DNA of 38,392 bases from Prorocentrum cordatum (GCA_963575745.1 CAUYUJ010001341.1:64001-102392); one strand, 5' to 3'. Numbered from the stretch's first letter, positions 1 through 8,345 are shown. Translations and numbers: made by a program. The notes: generated from the sequence alone by a model not told the origin.

Positions 1-222
1 CGATGCGACCTCCTCACTGGCCTCGCGCGCGCCCACGAAGGGGCACGAGGCCGGGGGAAAGACGCGTGTCACCGAGGATGACGGCGAGGAAGGCGAGCGA
101 CGGCGGCGCCGAGGGTCGAAGGGTGGAGCTGCAGAACGGGACGCCCACCTGCCCACAGCGTCGCTCAACAGACGCGGCGCCGCGTCCGGGGGGCAGTGGG
201 AGGGGGAAGGCCTCAAGCGGTG

Positions 223-352
223 GGGCTTCTCAGAACCCCGTCGGCCTTCCGAGCAATGTTCTGCGTCTTCGGGGAAGGCTCATGCAACCTTTCAGAAGGC
301 CCGAGGCCTTCCCAGCCTTCTGAGAAGGACCGCCCCCTGGGCTCGGCGCCGA
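223..352. mobile_element. FB6 foldback element, copy 1
   Basis: Arms read GGGCTTCTCAG at the left and CCTTCTGAGAAGG at the right, so the segment folds on itself. The centre carries GTCTTCGGGG(A/C)AGGC-like sequence shared with copies at 3615 and 36284. After the right arm all three copies continue into a GGGCTCGGCGCC or GGGCTCGCCGCC block. No coding capacity is seen. The outer ends of this copy are less certain than those of the copy at 36284. Confidence 0.5.
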
Positions 353-357
353 TCATT

Positions 358-589
358 GAGGCCTCCTAGATGGAGACCGCGTAGATGAGGTCGGAAGATC
401 GCGCATACATCGGCGATGCATCGGCGACGCATCGACATTGCATCGGCGTTGCATCGTCGACGTCGGCGCTGCATCGGCGACATCGCCGTGAAGCAAATCG
501 GGCTCCGCATCGAGCAGCATCGCCGATGCATCGGCGATGCGGCACGATCCTCCGACCCATCTACTCCGACCCCATCTGGGAGGCCTAGA
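358..589. mobile_element. FB1 foldback element, copy 1
   Basis: The left end reads AGGCCTCCTAGATGG and the right end CCATCTGGGAGGCCTAGAG, which are inverted repeats. Inside are runs of the self-complementary CGATGCATCGGCGATGC motif on both arms, around a core that reads AAATCGGGCTCCGCATCGAG here and AAATTGGGCCCCACATCGAG in the other two copies (17028, 21477). The full unit could fold into a long hairpin. Open frames across it (MHRRCIGD-like) exist only because the repeated motif lacks stops. Confidence 0.7.
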
Positions 590-592
590 GTT

Positions 593-770
593 ATGTCGGG
601 CGTGTGCCCCCTACAGGGGGATGTTCGACAAAAGAAATACCCCAGAATACTCCAAAAAGGGAAAAATACTAAAAACATAGTCCCCAGACTATTTTTGGAT
701 TTTTGTTTTGCATTTTGTGGGGTATTTTTTTCGTCGAAAATCCCCCTGTAGGGGGACAGCCCCGACATGA
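593..770. mobile_element. FB2 MITE-like element, copy 1, inserted at the edge of FB1
   Basis: Terminal inverted repeats start ATGTCGGGC and end GCCCCGACAT. Just inside, CCCCCTACAGGGGG pairs with CCCCCTGTAGGGGG. The interior keeps the family block GTCCCCAGACTATT. Flanking sequence is GCCTAGAGTT at 583-592 and GCCTAGAGAT at 771-780, a 9/10 match that looks like a 10-bp target-site duplication. That flank is the last base run of the neighbouring FB1 copy, so FB2 seems to have landed in it. Confidence 0.75.
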
Positions 771-816
771 GCCTAGAGATCAGGGGGAGGGGCGCATCGA
801 CCCCCACAGAGGGATT

Positions 817-951
817 CTGGCGCTCCGCGGACTTCTTGGATCTGCGCTGGACACCCCTCCCTGGCGCGCGGAGCGCGCCAGGGTGGGCGCCGGAGGCGCC
901 GCCCTGGGGGTCACAGCGCAGATTCGAGAAGTCCGCGCGGAGCGCCAAAAG
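817..951. mobile_element. FB3 foldback element, copy 1
   Basis: The left arm reads TGGCGCTCCGCGGACTTC then TTGGATCTGCGCTGG. The right arm is its complement, CAGCGCAGATTCGAGAAGTC then CGCGGAGCGCCA. The centre has the palindromic blocks CTGGCGCGCGGAGCGCGCCAG and GGCGCCGGAGGCGCC, giving nested hairpins. Copies lie at 19804 and 29592, with a half copy at 15292. A fragment resembling the FB9 end (779-806) abuts it on the left. Confidence 0.65.
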
Positions 952-1164
952 TGTATGTCCATGCAATTTGAAATCTTCATCGATCATCGCCGATGGAGGC
1001 CCGCTGGCCCACCCTGCCGCCCGGGAGCGTGCGGATCCGCTATCGAGAGTCCATCGACTAGATGTGTATCGGCGATGCGCCACCGACTCCAGGTAGATGC
1101 TCCCCCCCACCCCCCCGAGCGAGTTAGTCCTCCGCCATGTCGTTGCCCCTACGGGGGCGGGGGG

Positions 1165-1312
1165 TCGGAGGGGTGGAAGGGGTCGAGGGCGTCGAGGGCG
1201 TCGAGGGGGCCGAGGGGTCGAGGGGTCGAGGGGGCCGAGGGGTCGAGGGCTCGAGGGTCGAAGGGTCGAAAGGTCGAGGGGGCCGAGGGGTCGAGGGGTC
1301 GAGGGGTCGAGC
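1165..1312 (+). repeat. GTCGAGGG minisatellite
   Basis: Short tandem units built on GTCGAGGG, some with GGGGCCGAGG variants, run for about 150 bp. The mixed 8- to 10-bp unit length rotates the reading frame, so the proline- and glycine-rich frames across it are not evidence of a gene. Confidence 0.7.
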
Positions 1313-1393
1313 CAGGGGCGTCCAGTAGGGGGCGAGGACCGACGGGGGCGACGCAGGCGAGCGATGCCCTCCCGTGTCCACGTGGACCCACAC

Positions 1394-1780
1394 GGGGGTC
1401 CAGCGAGAAGGGGGTGGTGCAATATGACTGATGCAGTAATTTGGAGATTGCATTAGTTGCAATAGGTTGGAGGTCGGAACGGGGTGTGGCATAAAGGGGT
1501 ACGGTGCCAATCGTGGACATGGCGATGCTATCTGTGACAAATGACATCGCCAGATTCGCCTTTACGTTAAATTCGCACCACACCCCTTTATACCATGACC
1601 ATTTCCTACCTCCAGGAATAGGTTTGGGGTATGCAGTACGTTCCGTGGCACAGATGTATCGCTGGATGTTCGCGTGCAGTGCATCAATTGCAACACAGTG
1701 CAATACAATTCTCTGGCGCCATAAACCTGCAATGCACTTGCCCCAAATCTGTTGCACCACCCCCTTTCTGCTGGACCCCC
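1394..1780. mobile_element. FB10 long foldback element
   Basis: The left terminus GGGGGTCCAGC, then AAGGGGGTGGTGCAA, is mirrored at the right by TTGCACCACCCCCTTT, then GCTGGACCCCC. Further in, GGAGGTCGGAA plus ATAAAGGGGT pairs with ACCCCTTTATACC plus TTCCTACCTCC. The centre is a hairpin, GGCGATG to CATCGCC (1521-1551). The whole 387-bp segment is therefore one large palindrome. I see one copy only, no target-site duplication and no transposase. Confidence 0.65.
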
Positions 1781-2082
1781 TGTTGGGCCACGATGATGTG
1801 TTCCATACGGGCTCTACGGAGCAGTGTTCTCGTCTCGATTAGCTTTGCTCGACGGTCCTCAGGGTCTGGTGAGGATCGCTGGAGGCCGAAAACTCAGGAA
1901 ACACCTCCGTCCTGATCTTCTGCTTGGGACGTTGCATGCTGGGGGGGGGACTTCACCCCTGGCCTCGCTGCCGAGACAGAGCTCCAGAACGGAGGGCCCC
2001 CCAGCCCACACCGTCGCTCCGCAGGGCCTCCGGCGGCGACTGGCCTCCCCCCCCCCCGAACTGAGGAGGCCGCTTCACGAGA
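1781..2082. other. Non-coding stretch without a recognised gene
   Basis: No gene is seen. A short segment around 1980-2025 (GCTCCAGAACGG, then GCCCACACCGTCGCTC) matches a segment near 127-170 (GCTGCAGAACGG, then GCCCACAGCGTCGCTC), so it is a further dispersed repeat. Runs of G and C of 7 to 10 bases are present. Confidence 0.4.
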
Positions 2083-2252
2083 GGCGGGCGAGGAGGAGGA
2101 GGAGGACCAGGAGGAAGGAGGAGGAGGACGAGGAGGAGAAGGAGGAGGAGGAGGAGGGAGGGAGGAGAACGATGAGGGGGAGGAGGAGCAGGAGGGCGAC
2201 GAGGAGGAGCACGACGACGACGAGAAGGGAGAGGACGAGGAGGAGGAAAAGT
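2083..2252 (+). repeat. (GAG)n/(GGA)n microsatellite
   Basis: Imperfect purine triplets, mainly GAG with GAC interruptions at the right end (CACGACGACGACGAGAAGG), directly abut the R1 repeat. The equivalent side of the R1 copy at 36.07 kb also joins a (GTC)n/(CTC)n tract, so microsatellite and R1 seem to travel together. Confidence 0.8.
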
Positions 2253-2765
2253 GTGAACCCAAGAGTCATCAACGATGTTGGAATAAACCCTCCCTCCAAG
2301 CTCCCTCTTGACAGGACCCTACAACGGTTCATTTCCATTGGGGGAACTGCCGTGTTGGAAGACAGCTGTTTGAAGACCCTGAAGTGTGCCAAAACATGGT
2401 TCTCGGGATTCCAACGCCACGGATCAGCCTCACGGTTGCGTTTTGACGATCCAGAATCGTGCAATAACGCCTTTCTTCGGACTTCAACACCGCGAATGAA
2501 CGTAACTGTTGCACCCTCAGAATCCGGAATCTTTCCAAAACACCATTCCTGGTACTTCGATCATGGGAATCCGTGAAACTCTTGCAAATTGTATTAACGA
2601 ATGTGCGCGGCGTTCAGGCGGGAACCACATTTTGAAAAAGTATCGCCCTCAATCCGTGGAGCTCTTGCAAATGTTTGAGAAGAATGTGCGCAGCGCTAAT
2701 TAGGGCGAGAGCCACATTTTGAAAACGGCTCGCCCTCCATCTATGGAACTGTTGTCAATGTTGAA
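2253..2765 (-). repeat. R1 dispersed repeat, locus 1
   Basis: Read on the minus strand this holds two 80-90 bp tandem units (TTGCAAGAGCTCC, then TTTTCAAAATGTGG, then GCGCACATTCG), a second unit type (GCACGATTCTGG, then GATCCGTGGCG) and an end block CAACATCGTTGATG with TCTTGGGT. The same order occurs on the plus strand at 35.6-36.1 kb, and the first unit type alone at 32.9-33.3 kb. It is more A+T-rich than its surroundings. Function is unknown; a non-autonomous retroelement or a gene-derived repeat are both possible. Confidence 0.7.
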
Positions 2766-3284
2766 GCCTCAAGGCCATCAATGGTGAGGAAGTCTCAGGC
2801 GACAGGCCCAGTCCGACCGTAAAAGCTGGCCTCGGGGTGCGACAGGGAGAAGTTGTGCACAAGGAAAAGGAATACAGGAGAAGGAGGAGGAGGCGGAGGA
2901 GGAGGGCGAGGAGCAGAAGGACGACGAGGAGTGGGAGCATCGAATTTGTCGCCGAGAAAGTTGCTCCTCCAACAGGGGGGCGGAGGCGAGGCGCGGCCGC
3001 GCGCGGACCCCCCCCCCGCTGCTGTGGAGCCGTGCCCCCCCGCCAGGCTCCCAGGAGCAGCGCGTCGGGGAGGATGGAGGCGGACCCCCCCTCTGAGCAC
3101 GACATTGAAGGGGCGCAGGGACACACACAAAGAAAGAGACACGAATAAAAAGGATTCCCCACAAGTTCCCATCTTTGCTGTGTGTGTTGCCTTCCCGCCA
3201 AAGTCCCATATGTTCCCATCAGTTCTTGGGTGTCGACGATGAACTGTGCCTGTGAACTCTTGTTCCCCTCCTGAAAAAGAACGA
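2766..3284. other. Unassigned stretch with a (GAG)n tract
   Basis: It contains a GAGGAGGAGG tract at 2876-2930 and G/C homopolymer runs near 3000-3040. The minus strand from about 3090 to 2950 has rather G/C-rich third positions but no recognisable domain, and homopolymer length makes its frame unreliable. If the TMEM65-like gene continues, a further exon would be expected here or beyond the window start; I could not find one. Confidence 0.3.
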
Positions 3285-3437
3285 TATTCTTAGAACATCA
3301 ACTCACAATGTTAAATCAAGACAGCCCCAACCAGGAATGTTCTCTAAGAGCAGTTCGTGGGAGCCACAGAAAAAAAGGTTCGTAAAACATTCCTTGGTGT
3401 GTTTCTAGGCGAGCCAGGACGCTTCGCCACTGCTTGA
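3285..3437. repeat. R2 dispersed repeat, copy 1
   Basis: This copy shares with 14125-14272 and 18210-18353 the ordered blocks TGTTAAA, CAGCCAGAA-like, CTAAGAACA-like, ACCACAG and a 3' block AGGCGAGCCAG followed by CGCCACTGCTTGA. No clear terminal inverted repeats are seen. It lies immediately downstream, in gene orientation, of the TMEM65-like exon ending at 3455, so it may mark the start of an intron. Confidence 0.65.
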
Positions 3438-3454
3438 CCCCCCCCACGGGTGTC

Positions 3455-3525
3455 CATGGTGGAGATGCCGAGGGTGCATCCCAGCTTGAAATCGATGTAG
3501 TCCCCGGCCAAGATCCGCCACCGCG
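3455..3525 (-). CDS. TMEM65-like membrane protein, second exon-like piece
   Basis: On the minus strand this encodes AGDYID, then FKLG, then LGISTM. The TMEM65 family (Pfam TMEM65) has the block AG-x-x-I-E/D followed by IG-x-x-LGISTMAAAALGN, so the match covers the family core up to the Met before the alanine run. The frame continues past 3455 into unrelated sequence, as expected at an exon end, and the R2 repeat starts just beyond. A CAAG acceptor-like site precedes it at about 3526. If 4758-4912 joins here, five residues separate the FLD of that piece from the leucine of this one, the spacing I recall for the family. The residues in that gap (RWR) do not fit the expected N-A-I-M pattern, so the exact splice, or gene decay, is unresolved. 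TMEM65 proteins are multi-pass membrane proteins of the inner mitochondrial membrane in animals. The missing remainder (alanine run, last helices) may lie beyond the window start. Confidence 0.6.
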
Positions 3526-3614
3526 CTTGCAGCGGCTGGCGTGCGTCGGGGCCGTTCGCTTTCACGAAGCAACATGGGCGGCGCCCCCAGGGAGGAAGTG
3601 AAGAGAAGGCGGCG

Positions 3615-3763
3615 CGGCTTCTCAGAGGCCGCCCAGCCTTCTGAGCAGTTTCCCGTGTCTTCGGGGGCGGCGTATAACATGTCTTAGAAGGCCCGAGGCC
3701 TTCCGAGCCTTCCGAGAAGGCCCGCCTCCCCCTCAATTCTCCCCCGGGCTCGCCGCCGAGCAA
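3615..3763. mobile_element. FB6 foldback element, copy 2
   Basis: The left arm GGCTTCTCAGAGG and the right arm CCTTCCGAGAAGGCC are inverted. The interior GTCTTCGGGGGCGGC and the following CTCAATTCTCCCCC, then GGGCTCGCCGCCGAG, are shared with copies at 223 and 36284. It lies between the two TMEM65-like exon pieces and so would be intronic. Confidence 0.5.
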
Positions 3764-3850
3764 TACGTCGGGCCCCCCGCCCCGACGCATCGAGCCCGAG
3801 ATGCAAAATACTTGCGTGACTAAGTCCCTGCGACTTGGGCCCGCCAGGCA

Positions 3851-3995
3851 GGGCTGAACCTAAACGGTGTTTTTCGTTTTCGTTTTGGTTTCGTTTTCCT
3901 TCGCTTTTGCCTCGTATCCGCCTTTACCTCAAAACGACACCGAAACGAACACGGCCCACGGAATCGCCCAAAAACACCGTTCAGGTCCGGCCCTG
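3851..3995. mobile_element. FB4 MITE-like element, copy 1, with perfect 10-bp target-site duplication
   Basis: The left end GGGCTGAACCTAAACGGTG and the right end CACCGTTCAGGTCCGGCCC are inverted repeats. The interior is rich in GTTTTCGTTTT-like sequence on the left and AAAACGA on the right. The ten bases CCGCCAGGCA occur directly before (3841-3850) and directly after (3996-4005). A perfect 10-bp duplication fits Mutator-like elements (9-11 bp). It would sit in the intron of the TMEM65-like gene. Confidence 0.8.
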
Positions 3996-4188
3996 CCGCC
4001 AGGCAAAGCAGCGTCCCAGCTGCAGAGCCCGGGGAAAGGGGGCCCTGTGGCCCCTCCCCCTTTCCCCCCTTCCAAACGGCCTCCTCCCCCCCCCCCGGCG
4101 CCCGCCGGAGCGCGGCGGCGGACAACGGCGGCAGCGCGACTGGATCATGATGGAATTGTCCTCGGGAGCGGCCAAGAAGTGCGAGGCC
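3996..4188. other. Unassigned stretch
   Basis: I see no gene. The sequence is G/C-rich with C-runs near 4060-4105 and a short purine block. It would lie inside the intron between the two TMEM65-like pieces. Confidence 0.3.
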
Positions 4189-4368
4189 AATTTGTATACA
4201 CCACCACCGCCCGCAACAGTAATTTCCCGCAACAAGGGTTAGGGGCAGGGTCATGCCAGGCGACGCTGCGACGCCACGGCGAAAAGGAGCGCGGCGCACC
4301 TCGCAGGCGCCGTGGCATGGGGAGTTCCCGAAACAGAAACAGCACTCCTTGGTGGTGGTATATAAAAA
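4189..4368. mobile_element. FB7 foldback element, copy 1
   Basis: The left end AATTTGTATACACCACCACC is mirrored by GGTGGTGGTATATAAAA at the right. Inside is a second hairpin, CATGCCAGGCG against CGCCGTGGCATG. Near the right arm it carries GAAACAGCAC, also found in the adjacent copy. The TATATAAAA at the end resembles a TATA box, but it is simply part of the inverted repeat. Confidence 0.65.
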
Positions 4369-4387
4369 ACGCTCCCCTTGGTAACCA

Positions 4388-4560
4388 AAATTATATACAC
4401 CACCAGCGCGCGCGCTTTGATGAATTATGTTTCGGTCCTTAAAAGGGGGAGGGGGCAGCCCGGTTGCCGTTGGCGGCGGGGGGGGGCTGCGGGCTTTTCA
4501 CCAGACCGAAACAGCACCAAATCGCATCGTATATTATTATCGATCTTGGTGGTGGTAATC
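4388..4560. mobile_element. FB7 foldback element, copy 2
   Basis: The left end AATTATATACACCACCA and the right end TTGGTGGTGGTAAT are inverted, and the interior keeps CCGAAACAGCACC before the right arm. It lies about 20 bp from copy 1 in the same orientation, so the pair may be a tandem insertion or a local duplication. Confidence 0.65.
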
Positions 4561-4757
4561 AGATACTGTGCTCGGAAAGAGGGGGGGGTCCAAGAAGGGG
4601 GGTGCAAATCATGGCCGGCGGCACGTGCGCGGCCCAGCGGGGGGGCCAGGGACGTAATGAAATAAGAAGAGGCGCCATGAAACCTGGGGAAACATCATGG
4701 CCCCCGCCATGATATCCCCCCCCCCTAATTATCACCCCCGTCTTTTCCGCCCCCGAT

Positions 4758-4912
4758 GTCCAGGAACCCGAACCCAACAAACGGGATAAAATGCGTCGTG
4801 GCATAGAGTCTCAGCTGGGTCATCGACGGCAGCGGGACGTCGTCGTCGGCCGACAGCCCGGCTCCGTCGCCCTCTGGGCTCTCCGCGAGCGCCCCCGCGC
4901 CGCCCAGGACCT
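4758..4912 (-). CDS. TMEM65-like membrane protein, first exon-like piece
   Basis: The minus strand encodes an acidic lead (about 25 residues, with SADDDVPLPS), then QLRL, a short spacer, IPFVGFGFLD and an in-frame stop some 11 codons later. The IPF-V/I-GFGF-L/M-D motif is the start of the conserved TMEM65 membrane domain. About 85% of third codon positions are G or C in this frame, unlike the other frames. A pyrimidine-rich stretch ending CCCCCGCCAG lies just upstream, and an in-frame TGA stands before it, so this looks like an internal exon. The next family block is found on the same strand at 3455-3525, 1.2 kb downstream, with only repeats between. In animals the family acts in the inner mitochondrial membrane; the role in this organism is unknown. 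It could be an intact gene with odd splice sites or a decayed copy. Confidence 0.6.
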
Positions 4913-5056
4913 CTGGCGGGGGCCGATCGGATCAACTGAAGGGGCCCCGGGACACTCAAATAAACAGGCACAAATAACAGGATTGTCAACATGTTCATAG
5001 TTGCCCCAACAGACCTGTGTAATTGGGTCCTCGTTTTGAAAAGACGGTCCCCGCGC

Positions 5057-5146
5057 CTCCTCCTCCTCCTTCTCCCTCCTCCTCCTCCTCCTCCTCCTCC
5101 CTCCTCTCATCATCATAATCATCATCACCACCATCATCACAATCAC

Positions 5147-5198
<52 letters not shown>

Positions 5199-5290
5199 GC
5201 CATCATCAGCATCAGCAGCAGCATCGTCAGCATCGTCGCCATCATCATCATCACCATCATCATCAATATCAACATCATCAACATCATCAC
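5057..5290 (+). repeat. Compound (CTC)n(CAT)n microsatellite
   Basis: CTC/CCT triplets (5057-5104) change directly into CAT/ATC triplets (5108-5288) with CAG, CAC and CGC variants. The same order of motifs occurs at 32040-32455. On the minus strand the tract reads as Glu then Asp runs, which is a property of the triplets and not evidence of a gene. Confidence 0.9.
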
Positions 5291-5687
5291 ACGTTTCGTT
5301 GTCCGATAGGGAGCTCCACCGAAGGTCCCCGTGGCGCAGTCCGCATGCGTCTCCCTCGCCCAGTACAGCGCTTCGTGGCCCCATAAGGAGCTCCACCGAC
5401 GGTCCCCGTGGCGCAGTCCGCATGCATCTCCCCCACCCAATACAGGGTTTCGTGGCCCCATAAGGAGCTCCACCGAAGGCCCCCGTGGCGCAGTCCGCAT
5501 GCGTCTCCCTCGCCCAATACAGCGCTTCGTGGCCCCATAGGGAACTCCACCGAAGGTCCCCGTGACGCAGTCCGCATGCGCGGCCCCCCCCCCCCGCCCA
5601 GCACAGCGTTTCGTGGCCCCATAGGGAGCTCCGCCGAAGGTCCCCGTGGCGCAGTCCGCATGCGTCTCCCCCACCCAGTACACCTCT
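5291..5687 (+). repeat. 77-bp tandem satellite, five units
   Basis: Units begin near 5294, 5371, 5448, 5525 and 5609, so spacing is 77 bp except one 84-bp step caused by a C-run. Each carries TTCGTGGCCCCATA, GGAGCTCCACCGA and GGCGCAGTCCGCATGCGTCT. Because 77 is not a multiple of three, the apparent peptide changes frame in every unit, which rules out a repeat protein. A decayed unit is visible at about 6267-6300 (GGTTCGTTGTCTCATAGGGA). Confidence 0.9.
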
Positions 5688-6060
5688 GCCAGAGGCCGTC
5701 GGGGTTCCGCGCCTCGCTCGCCCGCCGTCGCTCTGCCCAGCGGCAAGAGCCTTGCCTGCTATCAGCCAGCCAACTAGCTCTCTTTGCTCCGCGCAGCGGA
5801 CGACCCGCGCGCGTCGCTGGGACCCCTCCGGGGCGACCTGCGCGCGTCGCGGGAAATCCGCGCTGCGCTGCGCCCGCAGCCTTGGATTTTTGAGTGCGCG
5901 GGCAAAGCGGGAGTAAAAAAAAAAGGGGAGGAAGCGGGCGCGATCCTCGCGGGGGGGCGCGCCGACATTGGCGTCGCGGCTCGCGGGCGATGCCGTCGGG
6001 GAGTCCCGGGGAAGCTTCTTGCCGCGGTCGCGCCCAGCGTCACGAGTACTCAGAGGCAGT
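5688..6060 (-). other. G/C-rich unique stretch, weak coding signal on minus strand
   Basis: The minus strand has a long open frame with moderate third-position G/C from about 5985 to 5695, interrupted in character by a T-run that could be an acceptor tract (top-strand A10 at 5914). Two imperfect copies of GCGACGCGCGC(A/G)GGTCG lie about 40 bp apart. No domain is recognised. It could be an upstream exon of the TMEM65-like gene or chance. Confidence 0.15.
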
Positions 6061-6460
6061 CATTCTCAAACTATTGACATTCATATACAATTACACCACG
6101 CTTTGTCATTCTCGCATTCATGCACGTAAACTCGCTCGCACGCAAATTCATTCACATTCAGACGCACTCGCGCTCAGATTCACCCGCGCTCAGTCTCCCT
6201 ACGTACCCAGATCAATCGTTTTCGTTTGCGTTGTGTACCACGCCACTCTATTCGTCACACCCCTAGCACGGTTCGTTGTCTCATAGGGATCACCACCGAA
6301 AACGGGAATCGCAATTGCGGTGCTCACACCTGCATATGGTTGGGTCCTTCGTCAGGCTAATTTCTGGGTTTGTGTTTTCCCCCCCACTTCCCATATCTTC
6401 GCATCTACTCTTTGGAATCGACGATTACATGTGTCTGCGTGTTTCTCACCCTCCTGATCA
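6061..6460. other. Degenerate short-repeat stretch
   Basis: From 6090 to 6200 the motifs CACTCGC, ATTCAC and GCTCAG recur about every 12 bases without exact copies. At 6267-6340 there is a diverged relative of the 77-bp satellite. I see no gene. Confidence 0.35.
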
Positions 6461-6719
6461 ACGAACGGCGAGAAGCGCTCCCAGCACCTCCCCCGACGGG
6501 CACTCTGGCCCCCGACCTGGCAGCGAGGAGCCCTCCCCGAACTCAGCCCTCCCCGACGCGGGGCAGTGCTGCACTGCCCACGAGAGACGAGGGAAGCAAG
6601 TGTCGGCGAGCCTCCAGAGCAGCGGTGCCGCTGGCGCCACCGCTGCCGGCAACGTACGCCGCCGCTGACGCTTTCGGCCGCCCCTTGGCGAAGACGCCCA
6701 GAGAACGTCGCCGCGCGCT

Positions 6720-7071
6720 TCGACCCCGAACACAATGTGACCGCGAAGCAAGACCGGGATGTGGAAGCGAGAGCGGCCTACGAGACTGCCCACAGCGCTT
6801 GGGTCGGGCATGTCCTCCTACAGGGGAACACGTCGGGCGACAAATCAAACATGCCCCAAAAATACTCGGACACAGTCAAACATAATGGAACATCGTCCCC
6901 AGACTAGTTCTGACTATGTTGGAATATTCCTCCCGTAGAGGGACATGCCCGACGTGACGCAGCGCCCGCGAAACGATATCGCAGCGTCGGACGCCGAGGC
7001 AAGATTAGGACGTGGAAGCGAGAGCGGCCCACGGCACTGCCCAAAGCGCCCGCGCCGAAATATCGCAGCGC
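6720..7071 (+). repeat. About 80-bp tandem repeat interrupted by an FB2 element
   Basis: GTGGAAGCGAGAGCGGCC followed by (C/G)ACTGCCCA(C/A)AGCGC occurs at 6760-6800 and again at 7013-7050. ATATCGCAGCG(T/C)CG recurs at 6977 and 7056. Together these suggest degenerate units of about 80 bp, split by the FB2 element at 6801-6953. Confidence 0.5.
6801..6953. mobile_element. FB2 MITE-like element, copy 2
   Basis: Ends are GGGTCGGGCATGTCCTCC and GGGACATGCCCGAC, with CTACAGGGGAA against TTCCTCCCGTAG inside. It keeps the family core ATCGTCCCCAGACTA. Flanks CACAGCGCTT and CGCAGCGCCC match at 7 of 10 positions if the right end is taken four bases further on, so a target-site duplication is only suggested. 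Confidence 0.7.
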
Positions 7072-7151
7072 CGTGCAACGAAGCAAACGGGCCAGGCCTC
7101 TCTGAAACGCACCGCTGGGCGGGACCTCCCAGGACGGAGATCGGCCCGCGG

Positions 7152-7400
7152 GCTCAGTGGCCCCCTGGAAACAACAAAACAATGCTTTAACGGCTCCGCT
7201 TTGCCGTGTTCTTGCCATCTGCGGCGTAGTTTGTTTTCCAATTCCGTCGCCGTTGTCTTGCCGGCTCCTGCGATGGATCCACTTCCGGAGCCGTTGTTTG
7301 CCGTTTCCGGCTGCAATCTTTTCTTCGCCGTTTCTGTGTTCAAGTGACGTATTTTCCGGAAATCGAAAAAAACACGTGGCCAGGCCATTGTGGTTCTGCT
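7152..7400 (-). mobile_element. FB12-related element, partial copy
   Basis: The left end GGCTCAGTGGCCCCC matches the reverse complement of the FB12 right end near 37360 (GGCTCAGTGGGCCCC). The interior shares TCCGTCGCCGTTGT, GCCGTTTC and a GTTCAAG to TTTTCCGGAA block with FB12 (CTTTCAAG to TTTTCGGAA). It lacks the central block with the CAGCGGCCGCTG palindrome. Confidence 0.4.
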
Positions 7401-7638
7401 ACACGACACTTGGGCGGTCTCACGCCTAATAATCCTCCTTCCCCTGCCTCCAGCATCGCGACACAAATGGGGGGGTGTCTTGCAGGAGGGCACCTTGACA
7501 GTCTGAGGCTGTCGTGGAGGACAGCCAATCGACAAGGAAACGGATGACCCCCCGAGCATGGTCTTTGGAGTTCCAGCCCATTGCCATGAGGCGTGGGATC
7601 GGACTTCCGAGGACCATGGTCGGGGTGGTGGGGGGCTT

Positions 7639-7712
<74 letters not shown>

Positions 7713-7760
7713 GCCCTGTCTTTCTTTTTTTTTTTCTCTCTCTCTCTCTCTCTCGCCCTG
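7639..7760 (+). repeat. (CT)n microsatellite
   Basis: Three CT runs (7639-7677, 7683-7707, 7735-7754) are separated by CGCC and a T-run. It precedes one copy of a larger duplicated segment, and the second copy of that segment also carries CT runs (11747-11870). Confidence 0.9.
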
Positions 7761-7794
7761 TTTCTCTCTAGCTCACCTTGCGCTCGCCTCGCAG

Positions 7795-8345
7795 AGGATC
7801 CCATCAGTGAGGGTCTCTGCAAATGGATTCATTACGATGAATTCCTTTGTCCGGAGTCTTTTAGTAAGGAGTTCGTCGGCAGGAGGAAATGGGCGGGAGG
7901 CCTAGCTGCCCTCTCACACATACTTCGACACAGGGGGGAGGCGTGACAGGAGGAACTGGTTGCGTTATCTCTATATACATCTCTCTCTCTCTCTCTCTTT
8001 CTCGCTCTCTCTCCTTCGTTTTCTCTCCAGTGGGAACTCGATGGGACGCTGCGCGAAAACTTCCCACGGGGCCATTGTTAGTACTCATTGACGAAGATGC
8101 CTGTGACAAGGGCTGGTAGGAACCATTTCGTTTAGTGAGGGTTGTCGTGTAAGGATTTCTTTCATACACATGGGTTTGCAAGGCTGCCTGCATCCAACGA
8201 CACTGACGGAGAGTCCCTCTAGTGAGGGGTCCTTTTGGTAAACATTCGTCAGTACGGATGCCTACAGCAAGGAATCCTTAATACATACCCCCGTAGAGAG
8301 GAAGCCTGAGTGGGGATGTATTCGATAAGGATTCCCTGAACAAAA
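7795..8345 (+). repeat. Duplicated segment R4, copy 1
   Basis: Ordered blocks match 11575-12290: TTTNGTAAGGAGTTC, then CGACAGGAGG or CGGCAGGAGG, then TGACAGGAGGAA or TGGCAGGAGGAA, a CT microsatellite, then ATGGGACGC with GCGAAA, GGGGCCATTG and AGTACTC or AGAACTC. Both copies then enter a degenerate 16-17 bp repeat with GGAT and CCT motifs. The match is diverged, with many indels. Confidence 0.65.

Noticed and set aside
385-588. Peptides of MHRRCIGDASAMHRR type on both strands
   Set aside because: They come from the self-complementary CGATGCATCGGC repeat of FB1, which is open in several frames.
4351-4370. TATATAAAA as a promoter
   Set aside because: It is part of the FB7 terminal inverted repeat, mirrored at 4189, and no gene starts nearby.
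5291-5687. Long minus-strand frame with repeated HADCATGTFGGAPYG-like peptide
   Set aside because: The unit is 77 bp, so the peptide appears in all three frames in turn. It is a satellite, not a repeat protein.
7340-7822. Charged RERERE or SLSLSL frames over the CT microsatellite
   Set aside because: Dinucleotide repeats give these peptides automatically; there is no other coding support.
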